A stretch of 64,000 bases of DNA from Burkholderiaceae bacterium (GTDB lineage Bacteria; Pseudomonadota; Gammaproteobacteria; Burkholderiales; Burkholderiaceae_C), in the NCBI GenBank assembly GCA_019751915.1, contig JAIEMS010000019.1:62001-126000 (forward strand), in the 5' to 3' direction. Positions within the stretch are counted from its first letter, which is position 1. Every line of letters starts with the position of its first letter. The notes below the pieces were generated by a model. It made no database searches and was not told the DNA's origin. It worked only from the letters and a program-made list of their open reading frames with translations. Shown one piece after another: positions 11,201-19,439 of this stretch. The position numbers and the translations under genes are program-made.

Positions 11201-12424
11201 GCCCAAACTGTGACGGCACAAGGCCGCAGCCTGCACAACGTGGTGGCTGGCGGCACGCACCAAGGCACTGTCTGGCGCACTACGTTGGATTCCACCGAAT
11301 TGAGCGGCCACCTCGAATACCGGCCTGCCGGTAGCCCCGACAGCCCCGGTGGGCGCTTGTTTGCCCGGCTCTCGCGTTTGACGGTGCCACAAAGCGAGGC
11401 CACGCAAGTCGAAACACTACTGGCCGGACAACCGGGACAGTTGCCAGCGCTGGACATCGAAATCGACAAGCTCGAACTGCGCGGACGCAAACTGGGGCGG
11501 CTCGAAATTGAGGCCGTCAACCGTGGCGGTGAAGGTGTCCAGCGCGAATGGCGGCTGCAAAAATTTAACCTTACCACCCCCGAGGCTGCGCTCACGGCCA
11601 ACGGCAACTGGGCCTTGGCCAACACTCCCGGCCCCGCAGCGGCTGGCCCCCAGCGGCGCACCGCGCTGAACTTCAAACTCGATATCCGCGATGCCGGGCA
11701 ACTCTTGGGCCGCTTTGGTATGGCCGATGTGGTGCGACAAGGCCGGGGGCAATTGCAAGGGCAAGTGGCATGGCGTGGCACCCCCTTCAGCCCAGACTAT
11801 CCCAGCATGACCGGACAAATGCACCTGAACATCGAGACCGGCCAGTTTCTGCAAGCAGACCCCGGTTTAGCCAAGCTGCTGGGGGTGCTGAGTTTGCAAT
11901 CGCTACCGAGGCGACTGGCACTGGATTTTCGCGATGTGTTCAGCCAAGGCTTTGCTTTCGATTGGGTGCGGGGCGATGTTCGCATTGACCACGGCATCGC
12001 CAGCAGCAACAACCTGCAAATGAAAGGTGTCAATGCCGCTGTGCTGATGGAAGGCAGTGCCGATATTTCCCGCGAAACCCAAAGCCTGCATGTGGTGGTG
12101 GTGCCCGAGATCAACGCCATGACGGCCTCGTTGGTGGCAACGGCCATCAATCCGGTGGTCGGGCTGGGCAGTTTTTTAGCGCAGATGTTCTTGCGTGGGC
12201 CACTGAGTACCGCGACCACGCAAGAATTTCAGATTGATGGCACATGGACGGATCCCCATGTGGTGCGCCTGCGCGGCGCAGCACGCACGGGCCGCAATGC
12301 CAATGCACCCGAGCCAGCGTCCAGTGCTCCGCCCGCTGAGGCCCCCAGCACTGCGGACATCGAGCGCCCTGTAGCGCCTGCAAGCACCGCTGACACACCA
12401 CCACCGGCCCCGGTGGGCGACTGA
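8237..12424 (+). CDS. yhdP: YhdP family AsmA-like protein (TIGR02099 type)
   Basis: 1395 residues. After about 25 residues there is one membrane helix (MAVLARWSLGVMLAAGLFLSATW), then a very long beta-rich periplasmic chain typical of the AsmA/TamB/YhdP group. These are thought to form hydrophobic grooves carrying phospholipids towards the outer membrane. The C-terminal AsmA-like part includes GRGQLQGQVAW, a segment with DVFSQGFAFDWVRGDVRIDHG, and VGLGSFLAQMFLRGPL. A Pro/Ala-rich tail ends the protein. I chose ATG at 8237 (MTEPSPQPTRLL); a longer frame begins at 8192. It converges on the OmpA lipoprotein gene with two bases between stops. Confidence 0.9.
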   Translation: MTEPSPQPTRLLRAMAVLARWSLGVMLAAGLFLSATWGALHGWIVPRIGDYRLQLQEQAERALGVPVRLGAVSAVSNGLIPSVELREVVLLDAQGREALRLPRVVLALSARSLWRLGLEQLYIESPHLDIRRSADGRLSVAGLTLADNPSGDSPGADWLFAQPEVLVRGGTVRWTDEQRSAPALVLGQVDVLLRNRAWQHRLRIDATPPSEWGTRFSLMGAFRQPLLSTHSGRWQRWSGQLFADFAQLDLSRLRDYADVGIDLAQGQGALRAWLDVERGQWVGAVADIFLTDVHATTEAGLQPLGLAQLQGRLSGRRLNQGFEAATQGLQFVTDDGLRWPGGDMRLQYSNTPGRERGEFQADRLDLAALAQVAQRLPLGQTSHNALQRYAPRGLVESLRAQWQGPPTKAHHYQVQGRISGLALADTPAARAASSAETQMPLGLRGANIDVQATQDGGSATVALTDGALLLPGIFEDPVLALTRLNAQVRWKVDGENLSVQVNDAQFANADAQGQARAQWHTSDPARSGSKSRFPGVLELSGSLSRADGTRAYRYLPLVIPQQARHYVRDAVRTGRVPRVDFRVKGDLHDLPFQNSKQGEFRIAAQVKDATYAYVPPPLQAAGELPWPALAQLEGELIFERASMRVQGAHGILAGTRNTRLSRVEAHIPDLSNPVVTVNGEARGPLPEWLAFVRTSPLDAMIDHALARASGSGNADLRLRLQLPIHQLGKSQVQGSVMLAGNDVRITPDAPALSRARGTVQFSETGFALQGVQARALGGDVRLEGGLRALAATAPATESALQMRAQGTASAQGLQQASELGFLAPLTRHATGSAPYTLALTLRRGVPEVQVQTSLQGLALALPAPLGKSADSAMPLRIETRLTRESLVTTAPGAPPAPLHEQITIEGGRLGHVQYVRDIGSAPPQVLRGAIAVGLAAGESMPLPAHGVAANLQLGQVDVDAWEKLLSDGNTAAPAPATLDYLPSVLALRAQTVTAQGRSLHNVVAGGTHQGTVWRTTLDSTELSGHLEYRPAGSPDSPGGRLFARLSRLTVPQSEATQVETLLAGQPGQLPALDIEIDKLELRGRKLGRLEIEAVNRGGEGVQREWRLQKFNLTTPEAALTANGNWALANTPGPAAAGPQRRTALNFKLDIRDAGQLLGRFGMADVVRQGRGQLQGQVAWRGTPFSPDYPSMTGQMHLNIETGQFLQADPGLAKLLGVLSLQSLPRRLALDFRDVFSQGFAFDWVRGDVRIDHGIASSNNLQMKGVNAAVLMEGSADISRETQSLHVVVVPEINAMTASLVATAINPVVGLGSFLAQMFLRGPLSTATTQEFQIDGTWTDPHVVRLRGAARTGRNANAPEPASSAPPAEAPSTADIERPVAPASTADTPPPAPVGD

Positions 12425-12426
12425 GT

Positions 12427-13074
12427 TCAGCGGCGCGGTGGTTCACCGACAAAAATCTCAACCCGGCGGTTGCGCGCCCGGCCTTGGGCGGTATCGTTGC
12501 TGGCAATCGGGTAACGCTCGCCCATACCGTCGATGCTGATGCGCCGGTCATCAATGCCACGCGCGGCCAAATAGCTGCGCGTGCTGGCCGCACGGTTGAC
12601 CGACAGGGGGTTGTTCACCGAGGGGCTGCCGGTGTTGTCGGTATGGCCGACGATGCGAACCTCCGTGGCAGGGTTGTTGCGCAAACTGTCGGCAAAGCGG
12701 TCGAGCACACCGGCAAAGTTGCGTTTGATGTCGGATCGGCCCACGTCAAACGAAATATCGCTGGGAATGTTGAGCTTGAGCTGGTTGTCTGCGGTCTGCG
12801 AGACGGCAATGCCGGTGCCTTGGGTCGCTTGCTCCATCTCGCGCTTTTGGCGCTCCATGTTTTGCGACCAAATGTAGGTGCCCAAAGCGCCCACGCCCGC
12901 GCCAACCACCGCCCCCGTGGTGGCACTGCCGCCCGTGGCCGAGCCGAGCACGGCACCAGCCAGTGCCCCCACGCCTGCGCCGGTGGCAGTGTGGCGCTGG
13001 GTGTCAGACATAGTGGCGCAGCCGCCAACCAAAAAAACCGCCGCTGTCGTCGCCAAAATCAAGTGTTTACGCAT
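12427..13074 (-). CDS. OmpA-family peptidoglycan-associated lipoprotein with glycine zipper
   Basis: 215 residues. A lipoprotein signal peptide ends in a lipobox (VGGC, Cys19). Residues 30-65 form a glycine-zipper segment (GAGVGALAGAVLGSATGG) like those of YiaD/OmpA-type proteins. The C-terminal half is an OmpA peptidoglycan-binding domain with IVGHTDNTGS, LSVNRAASTRSYL and a RNRRVEIFV end. It should tether the outer membrane to the cell wall. It is divergent from mltA at 13187, so two envelope genes share one intergenic promoter region. Confidence 0.92.
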   Translation of the reverse strand: MRKHLILATTAAVFLVGGCATMSDTQRHTATGAGVGALAGAVLGSATGGSATTGAVVGAGVGALGTYIWSQNMERQKREMEQATQGTGIAVSQTADNQLKLNIPSDISFDVGRSDIKRNFAGVLDRFADSLRNNPATEVRIVGHTDNTGSPSVNNPLSVNRAASTRSYLAARGIDDRRISIDGMGERYPIASNDTAQGRARNRRVEIFVGEPPRR

Positions 13075-13186
13075 AGGTACGCTCCATCAAAAATCGATGC
13101 ACAGTCAAACAAAAGGGCCGTATTGCCCCGTCTGGTCGATTGTGTGCGGCTTTGGGCAGATTGCCAATCAAGCAAAATCGCCCCCC

Positions 13187-14320
13187 ATGAAAATCGCATT
13201 CCTGCGCCTTGCCACGGCGGCCTTGATGGTGGGTGCCTTGGTGGCATGCTCTACGCCCCCGTCCCCATCCCCCAGTGCTGTCTCGGTGCCCAGCGCCATC
13301 AAATACCCCGCTCCAGCGGCAGGGGCACCCATCGCCCAACCCGGCAGCCGCTGGGTGCCCGTGGCGTGGGAAGAGCTTCCCGGCTTGGCCGAAGACAATC
13401 TGCACGAGGCTTGGAACGCTTGGGTGCGTAGCTGCGAGCGTCCACCCGCCGCTTTTGCCGCTCTGTGCCCACAGGTGCGCCGCCTGAGCATTGGCACCCC
13501 CCAAGAGCAGCGCGCGTTTTTGTTTGAGCGTTTGCAGCCCTACCGCATTGAGTCCACCAGCGGTGGTGCCGATGGCCTGCTGACGGGCTACTACGAGCCG
13601 CAAATCAACGCTTCGCGCACGCCCGGCAACGGGTACACCGTGCCGCTGTACCGGGCACCGGCAAACCTGAACACACGCAAGCCGTGGTACACGCGCCAGC
13701 AAATCGAGACCCTGCCCGAAGCCCAAGCCGCGCTGCAAGGCCGGGCGCTGGCGTGGCTGGCCGATCCGGTGGATGCGCTGGTGCTGCACATTCAAGGTTC
13801 GGGGCGGCTCTACATCACCGAGCCAGATGGCAGTGTGCGCTTGGTGCGCTTGGCCTTTGCTGGCACCAACGAGCACCCCTACCGCAGCGTGGGCCGCTGG
13901 CTGCTGGACCAAGGCTTGATTCGCGATGCCTCTTGGCCCGGCATTCGTGCTTGGATTGCCCAAAATCCCCAGCGCGTGCCAGAGATGCTCTGGAGCAATC
14001 CGCGTTATGTCTTTTTTCGTGAAGAGCCGCTGCAAGGGCTGGATGTGCAGTTTGGCCCACGCGGTGCCCAAGGCGTAGCGCTGACACCGGGGCGCTCGAT
14101 TGCAGTAGACCGCCAGAGCATTCCCTACGGCACCCCCGTGTGGATGGCCTCTAGCGGCCCGACCGGACAAATCCAGCGGCTGGTGTTGGCACAAGACACC
14201 GGCAGCGCCATTGTCGGCGCGGTGCGGGCCGATTACTTTACCGGTTGGGGCACCGAGGCGGGCGATATTGCTGGGCGGCTGAAACAAAATCTGCGCCTAT
14301 GGGCGCTGTGGCCGCGCTAA
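13187..14320 (+). CDS. mltA: Membrane-bound lytic murein transglycosylase A
   Basis: 377 residues. A lipoprotein signal peptide with lipobox LVAC directs it to the outer membrane, where it would cleave the MurNAc-GlcNAc bond and form anhydromuropeptides. The MltA domain contains LLTGYYEPQINASRTP and HIQGSGRLY. The C-terminal 3D domain has the three aspartates, seen in VLAQDTGSAIVGAVRADYF and the final DYFTGWG. I chose ATG at 13187 because it gives the signal peptide; the frame is open far upstream without homology. Products would feed AmpG (55854-57191). Confidence 0.95.
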   Translation: MKIAFLRLATAALMVGALVACSTPPSPSPSAVSVPSAIKYPAPAAGAPIAQPGSRWVPVAWEELPGLAEDNLHEAWNAWVRSCERPPAAFAALCPQVRRLSIGTPQEQRAFLFERLQPYRIESTSGGADGLLTGYYEPQINASRTPGNGYTVPLYRAPANLNTRKPWYTRQQIETLPEAQAALQGRALAWLADPVDALVLHIQGSGRLYITEPDGSVRLVRLAFAGTNEHPYRSVGRWLLDQGLIRDASWPGIRAWIAQNPQRVPEMLWSNPRYVFFREEPLQGLDVQFGPRGAQGVALTPGRSIAVDRQSIPYGTPVWMASSGPTGQIQRLVLAQDTGSAIVGAVRADYFTGWGTEAGDIAGRLKQNLRLWALWPR

Positions 14321-14364
14321 AACGGCCCTCAGAGGCACTGCAATGGCATTTTGAGCGCCAAAAG

Positions 14365-14413
14365 TGCCTCTAGCGCTTTTGCAGCATAGCTTTTTAGCTA
14401 TTTTATTGATAGC
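14365..14413 (-). repeat. Dispersed repeat copy forming the 3' end of mtnN
   Basis: On the minus strand: CGCTATCAATAAAATAGCTA, a short spacer, then GCAAAAGCGCTAGAGGCAC. It belongs to the same family as 40255-40306. The last residues and stop codon of mtnN (SLSIK, TAG) are read from this element. Confidence 0.6.
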
Positions 14414-15159
14414 GACTGCAACAAGCGGCGCACGATATGGTCGGCGTAGCGGCTGGCAACGGTGGCCATAAACTGCGGAAAATCCACATGCGCGGCATCG
14501 TCGGCCCGGTCAGAGATAGCCCGCACCGCCGCAAATGGCACGCCGTAATCCATGCACACTTGGGCCACGGCAGCGCCTTCCATCTCAACGGCCAGCACAT
14601 CGTGGCCCGCTGCCAGCAACGTTTGGCGCAGTGCCTGTGCGCTGGCAGCACTGCTGACAAACTGGTCTCCGCTGGCGATCAGCCCGGCGTGCAAGCGAGG
14701 CAAATTTTGGCCTTCTTTGATGTCAAAAATATCTCTAGCGCTTGTCAGGCAAGCATGGACTGCTCCTGAAAGCAGAGCAGTCAAGTTGGCATCGCAAGGC
14801 AGGCGCACCCCGGCATAACCGGGCACGCACCAGCGCTCAAACAGGGGCGAAGCGTCCATATCGTGCTGCACATAGTCGTGCGCTACCACAACATCGCCCA
14901 CCTGCACGCCCTCACCCACGCCCCCAGCAACGCCGGTAAAAACGATCCGTGCAACACCAAAACGCTCTATCAGAGCGGTGGCCGTGGTGGCTGCGGCCAC
15001 CTTGCCAATGCCCGACAGCGCCAGCACCACCGGCTGACCATGCAGCGTGCCCTGCCAGAAGGTGCGGCCAGCGTGGGCCGTGCGCTGGGGCTGTTGCAAG
15101 GCGGCAAGCAGCCCCGATTGTTCTTGGAGCAGGGCGCTCAGAATGGCGGTGGTGGTCAT
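14398..15159 (-). CDS. mtnN: 5'-methylthioadenosine/S-adenosylhomocysteine nucleosidase
   Basis: 253 residues. It hydrolyses methylthioadenosine and S-adenosylhomocysteine to adenine and the thioribose sugars, clearing by-products of polyamine synthesis and methylation. Family features: SGIGKVAAATTATALIERF, FTGVAGGVGEGVQVGDVVV, the VEMEGAAVAQVC substrate segment with Met-Glu, and the catalytic Asp in RAISDRAD. The C-terminus (SLSIK) is encoded by a dispersed repeat at 14365-14413, so the tail differs from relatives. It lies 12 bases after fadD on the same strand. Confidence 0.93.
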   Translation of the reverse strand: MTTTAILSALLQEQSGLLAALQQPQRTAHAGRTFWQGTLHGQPVVLALSGIGKVAAATTATALIERFGVARIVFTGVAGGVGEGVQVGDVVVAHDYVQHDMDASPLFERWCVPGYAGVRLPCDANLTALLSGAVHACLTSARDIFDIKEGQNLPRLHAGLIASGDQFVSSAASAQALRQTLLAAGHDVLAVEMEGAAVAQVCMDYGVPFAAVRAISDRADDAAHVDFPQFMATVASRYADHIVRRLLQSLSIK

Positions 15160-15171
15160 GGGGAATCAGTT

Positions 15172-16851
15172 TCAGCGCTTTTCGCGCAGTTCGCGGCGCA
15201 AAATTTTACCCACTGGGGTTTTGGGCAACTCCTCGCGAAACTCCACCACCTTGGGCTGCTTGTAGCCGGTCATATTGGCGCGGCAGAACTCACGCACATC
15301 GGCCTCGGTCAAGTGCTGGTCTTTTTTCACAATCACCAGCTTGACGGCTTCGCCGGTGCGCTCGTCGGGCACGCCCACGACAGCGCACTCCATCACACCG
15401 GGGCAGCTTGCCACGACCTCCTCGACTTCGTTGGGATAGACGTTAAAGCCGCTGACCAGCACCATGTCTTTTTTGCGGTCCACAATCTTAAAGAACCCAC
15501 GCTCGTCCATCACGCCCACATCACCCGAGCGGAAGTAACCATCGGCGGTCATGGCCTTGGCAGTTTCGTCGGGGCGTTGCCAATAACCGGCCATGACCTG
15601 CGGGCCTTTGATGACGATTTCACCGGACTGGCCCACCGCAGTCACCGCATTGCCCTCGTCATCGAGCAGCTTCATGTAGGTGTTGGGCAAGGGCACCCCA
15701 ATCGTGCCGGTGAACTCTTTGGCCGTCACGGGGTTGCAACTGACCGAAGGGCTGGTCTCCGACAGCCCGTAACCTTCGCAAATGGGGCAGCCGGTTTTTT
15801 CCAGCCACAACTGGGCCACCGCAGCTTGCACGGCCATGCCACCGCCCACGGAAACTTTCAAATTTCTCCAATTGACCGTACCAAAGTCGGGGTGGTTTGC
15901 CAGCCCATTGAACAGCGTATTGACCGCCGGAAAACTGTGAAACGTGTGCCGCGACAGCTCCTTGAGCACGGCGGGCAGGTCACGCGGGTTCGGAATCAAA
16001 ATGGTTTTGCCACCGGTACGCATGCTGAGCATCATGTTCACCGTAAACGCAAAGATATGGTAGAGCGGCAAAGCGCAAACGCTGGTGGTTTGCTCATCGG
16101 CAGGCACCGACTTCATCACCGGCAAATACCAAGCCTCCGACTGCAACACGTTGGCGATGATGTTGCTGTGCAGCAGCACCGCGCCCTTGCTCAGTCCGGT
16201 GGTGCCGCCTGTGTACTGCAGCAAAGCAATATCGTCGGGGTGAATATCGGGGGCAAGGAAAGTGCTGCGCTCGCCTTGGGCAATGGCATCGTTAAAACGC
16301 ACCATATCGGGCAGGCTATAGGCAGGCACCATTTTTTTAACGTTGCGCACCACATAATTCACTAGCGCGCCCTTGAGCCAGCCCAGCTGGTCGCCCATGG
16401 CGCACAGCACCACGTGCTTGACCTGCGTCTGAGCAATGCAGCTTTGCAGGGTTGAGGCAAAATTTTCAATGATGATGATGGCCTTGGCACCGGCATCCTT
16501 AAGCTGGTGCTCCAACTCGCGCGGCGTGTACAGCGGGTTGACATTGACCACCACAAAGCCAGCCCGCAACACCGCTGCCACCGCCACCGGGTACTGGGGC
16601 ACATTGGGCATCATCAGCGCAACGCGGTCGCCCTTGCTCAGGCCCAGCCCTTGCAGGTAGGCTGCCAGCGAACGGCTCAGTGCATCGGTTTCGGCATAGG
16701 TGATGTCTTTGCCCATAAAACTGTAGGCCACACGCTGGGCATACTGGGCAAAGGCCTCGTCCATCAGCGCCACCAGCGAGGGGTAGTGCGAAGTGTCGAT
16801 GTCGGCGGGTACACCTTGTGGATACACCCCCAACCAAGGGCGATGGGTCAT
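15172..16851 (-). CDS. fadD: Long-chain fatty acid--CoA ligase
   Basis: 559 residues. It activates fatty acids with ATP and CoA. The AMP-binding signature LLQYTGGTTGLSKGAVLLHS is present. So are GYGLSETSPSV and the hinge/core motif SGDVGVMDERGFFKIVDRKK, followed by DMVLVSGFNVYPNEVEEV. The C-terminal catalytic lysine region reads KTPVGKILRRELR. Length and motif order match E. coli FadD. The upstream gene is pntB, 54 bases away; no shared function is obvious. Confidence 0.94.
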   Translation of the reverse strand: MTHRPWLGVYPQGVPADIDTSHYPSLVALMDEAFAQYAQRVAYSFMGKDITYAETDALSRSLAAYLQGLGLSKGDRVALMMPNVPQYPVAVAAVLRAGFVVVNVNPLYTPRELEHQLKDAGAKAIIIIENFASTLQSCIAQTQVKHVVLCAMGDQLGWLKGALVNYVVRNVKKMVPAYSLPDMVRFNDAIAQGERSTFLAPDIHPDDIALLQYTGGTTGLSKGAVLLHSNIIANVLQSEAWYLPVMKSVPADEQTTSVCALPLYHIFAFTVNMMLSMRTGGKTILIPNPRDLPAVLKELSRHTFHSFPAVNTLFNGLANHPDFGTVNWRNLKVSVGGGMAVQAAVAQLWLEKTGCPICEGYGLSETSPSVSCNPVTAKEFTGTIGVPLPNTYMKLLDDEGNAVTAVGQSGEIVIKGPQVMAGYWQRPDETAKAMTADGYFRSGDVGVMDERGFFKIVDRKKDMVLVSGFNVYPNEVEEVVASCPGVMECAVVGVPDERTGEAVKLVIVKKDQHLTEADVREFCRANMTGYKQPKVVEFREELPKTPVGKILRRELREKR

Positions 16852-16905
16852 TTTTTCGTCTCCTCTATTTTTGATTTTTGGTTTTTGGTTCTTACGGGTT
16901 TTGGC

Positions 16906-18342
16906 TTACTCAATCGCCTTGACCATGTCTTCAACGACCTTTTTGGCATCGCCAAAGACCATCATGGTTTTGTCCATGTAGAACAATTCGTTGTCCAAAC
17001 CGGCATAGCCCGCTGCCATCGAGCGCTTGTTGACAATCACCGTCTTGGCCTTGTAGGCCTCCAAAATCGGCATGCCGTAAATCGGGCTACCCTTGTGCAA
17101 AGCCGCTGGGTTGACCACATCGTTGGCCCCCAGAATGATGGCAACATCGACCTGCGCGAACTCACCATTGATGTCTTCCATCTCAAAGACTTGGTCGTAA
17201 GGCACCTCAGCCTCGGCCAGCAGCACATTCATGTGACCGGGCATGCGTCCGGCCACCGGGTGAATGGCATATTTGACGCTAATGCCTTTGTGGATCAACT
17301 TCTCGGCCAGTTCATTGACAGCATGCTGGGCGCGTGCCACCGCCAAGCCATAGCCGGGCACAATCACCACCGTTTCGGCGTTACTGAGCATGTAGGCGGC
17401 ATCGTCGGCGCTACCGCTTTTGACCGGACGCTGCTCGGCGCTGCCTGCGGTGCTGGTGCTGGCCTCGCCGCCAAAACCGCCCAAAATCACACTAAAGAAC
17501 GAGCGGTTCATGGCCTTGCACATGATGTAACTCAAGATGGCGCCCGAACTGCCCACCAAGCTGCCCGCGATGATGAGCATCGAATTGTTCAGGCTAAAAC
17601 CGATCCCCGCTGCGGCCCAGCCCGAGTAGCTGTTGAGCATCGACACCACGACCGGCATATCGGCACCGCCAATCGGAATAATGATGAGCACGCCCAGCAC
17701 AAACGACAGTGCCAGCAGAGCAAAAAACGCCGTCCAATTTCCGGTGAACATAAACACCAGCCCCAAGGCCAGCGTGCCCAGGCCCAGCAGCAAATTGAGC
17801 AAGTGCTGGCCGCCAAACTGCACCGGAGCGCCCTGAAACCAACGAAACTTGTATTTACCCGACAGCTTGCCAAAGGCAATCACAGAACCGCTGAAGGTAA
17901 TGGCACCAATGGCAGCGCCCAAAAACAGCTCCAGCCGGTTGCCCAGCGGAATCGGCTGGCCCTTGGCCGCAATCTGAAAAGCCCAAGGCTCGGCCACTGC
18001 CGCTACGGCAATAAACACCGCCGCCAAGCCAATCATGCTGTGCATAAAAGCGACCAATTCGGGCATTTTGGTCATCTCGACACGCTGGGCCATCAGCGTG
18101 CCCACGCTGGCACCGACCACCAGTGCCGCCAGCACATAGGCCAAGCCCATGCCAAAGTCCACCCCCAAAATTTGCGCTTGGCTGTAAATCAATCCGACGG
18201 TGGTTAGCACAGCGATCGCCATGCCGGTCATGCCAAAGACGTTGCCCCGAATCGAGGTCATCGGGTGCGACAAGCCCTTGAGGGCCTGAATAAAGCAAAC
18301 GCTGGCCACCAAATACAACAACACCACAAGGTTCATGCTCAT
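16906..18342 (-). CDS. pntB: NAD(P)(+) transhydrogenase subunit beta
   Basis: 478 residues. It couples proton entry to hydride transfer from NADH to NADP+. The first about 260 residues form the membrane domain with roughly nine helices. The last about 180 residues are the NADP(H)-binding domain with VPGYGLAVARAQHAVNEL, HPVAGRMPGHMNVLLAEAEV read in parts, and YAGLDNELFY near the end. ATG at 18342 overlaps the stop of the small alpha-2 gene by four bases and is preceded by AGGAGG. Confidence 0.96.
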   Translation of the reverse strand: MSMNLVVLLYLVASVCFIQALKGLSHPMTSIRGNVFGMTGMAIAVLTTVGLIYSQAQILGVDFGMGLAYVLAALVVGASVGTLMAQRVEMTKMPELVAFMHSMIGLAAVFIAVAAVAEPWAFQIAAKGQPIPLGNRLELFLGAAIGAITFSGSVIAFGKLSGKYKFRWFQGAPVQFGGQHLLNLLLGLGTLALGLVFMFTGNWTAFFALLALSFVLGVLIIIPIGGADMPVVVSMLNSYSGWAAAGIGFSLNNSMLIIAGSLVGSSGAILSYIMCKAMNRSFFSVILGGFGGEASTSTAGSAEQRPVKSGSADDAAYMLSNAETVVIVPGYGLAVARAQHAVNELAEKLIHKGISVKYAIHPVAGRMPGHMNVLLAEAEVPYDQVFEMEDINGEFAQVDVAIILGANDVVNPAALHKGSPIYGMPILEAYKAKTVIVNKRSMAAGYAGLDNELFYMDKTMMVFGDAKKVVEDMVKAIE

Positions 18343-18665
18343 GCTGTGCCTCCTTGGGTAGGGGTGGCGGTCTTCTTCTCTTTCTTGCGGAACATCTCTA
18401 GCATCCGGCGCGTGACCAAGAAGCCACCAAACACATTGACTGCGGCCAACGCCACGGCCAACAGTCCCATCGTTTTGCCCAGCGGGGTTTCGGTCAATGC
18501 CGCTGCCAGCATCGCGCCCACAATGACGATGGCCGAGATCGCATTGGTCACGGCCATCAAGGGCGTATGCAAAGCAGGCGTAACCGTCCAGACTACGTGG
18601 TATCCCACATAGATGGCCAACACAAAAATGGTCAGGTTAATCAGGGTGGGCGATACCAAGTCCAT
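18339..18665 (-). CDS. pntAB: NAD(P)(+) transhydrogenase subunit alpha part 2
   Basis: 108 residues with three membrane helices, corresponding to the C-terminal membrane part of a full-length PntA. Split alpha subunits are known in several proteobacteria, including Rhodospirillum rubrum. The sequence has HTPLMAVTNAISAIVIVGA, a hallmark of this domain. ATG at 18665 is preceded by GAGGAG at a good distance; an in-frame TTG two codons upstream is less likely. It is separated from the alpha-1 gene by a lipoprotein gene, which is unusual. Confidence 0.93.
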   Translation of the reverse strand: MDLVSPTLINLTIFVLAIYVGYHVVWTVTPALHTPLMAVTNAISAIVIVGAMLAAALTETPLGKTMGLLAVALAAVNVFGGFLVTRRMLEMFRKKEKKTATPTQGGTA

Positions 18666-18680
18666 GCTCAATCTCCTCAG

Positions 18681-19439
18681 TTACTGCGGTGGTTCAATGG
18701 GAAAGGGGGCAATGCGCAGATGGCCGTCAAGCATCGAAGCACTTTGGCGCACGGCTTGGCGTATCTGGCGAATCCACGCTTGGGCTGGCTCACCAGAACG
18801 CAAAAATCCGTCGTTGTGGTAGGTTGGCGGCACCAACAAACGCTGATCGACAAAGGCATTGATCTCGACATACGCGCCGCCCTCGGAGGCGTAGCGGTAG
18901 TTCAGGTGCGAGTACGGCTGACCCGGCGCGGCGCGGTGCTCGGTAAGCCACTGCGCCAGCGCGGGATGGTTTTTGCCCAGCCAGTTTTCGCTGTTGTTAG
19001 CCCAACGCTTAAAGCGCAGGCAGTCGATACGCACGGGGCCAGCGGCATCCTCGACCAAAACGTCTTTCTCCGGCAGGCACGACCCCGTCCAGAGCGTGTG
19101 GTTGCGTGGCTGGTTGCTGCGGTTGGTCTGCACCAGCAACACCGCCAACCAGTCGTTGTGGCGACCGCGCAGGCCAACAGCACGGGTCTGCAAATCAAGG
19201 GTAGCGCCGGAGTCGGTCGGCAATTCGGGCTGAAACGCTAAGGCTTCGTCCGAATGGCCTAAATCAACCCACTGCCCCGGCGGCAAGCTCAAGCGGGCAC
19301 GGCCCACGGGGTACTCAGCCTGCGGTGCCTGCAAGGGAGCGCCACAAGCGCCCAACAGCACCAGCGAAGCAACCACCAGCAGCGCCCGGCCCCGACGCAC
19401 CACAGAGGTCAAAGCGCCATCGTCCAATCGTTTCATCAT
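18681..19439 (-). CDS. Predicted lipoprotein of unknown function inside the pnt operon
   Basis: 252 residues. Residues 1-33 form a signal peptide with a lipobox (LLGAC, mature Cys about 32), so the protein should be anchored in the outer or inner membrane facing the periplasm. The rest has no domain I recognise; it is probably beta-rich and has Trp-containing segments (HTLWTGSCLPEKDVLV). Its start overlaps the pntA alpha-1 stop by four bases and its stop is 15 bases before alpha-2, so it is translated within the transhydrogenase operon. Role unknown; it could be a passenger or a factor acting on the membrane complex. Confidence 0.8.
   Translation of the reverse strand: MMKRLDDGALTSVVRRGRALLVVASLVLLGACGAPLQAPQAEYPVGRARLSLPPGQWVDLGHSDEALAFQPELPTDSGATLDLQTRAVGLRGRHNDWLAVLLVQTNRSNQPRNHTLWTGSCLPEKDVLVEDAAGPVRIDCLRFKRWANNSENWLGKNHPALAQWLTEHRAAPGQPYSHLNYRYASEGGAYVEINAFVDQRLLVPPTYHNDGFLRSGEPAQAWIRQIRQAVRQSASMLDGHLRIAPFPIEPPQ

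Noticed and set aside
16507-18207. A 566-codon open frame on the plus strand opposite pntB and fadD
   Set aside because: It mirrors real minus-strand genes; the His/Gly-rich translation has no domain and is typical of antisense frames in high-GC DNA.
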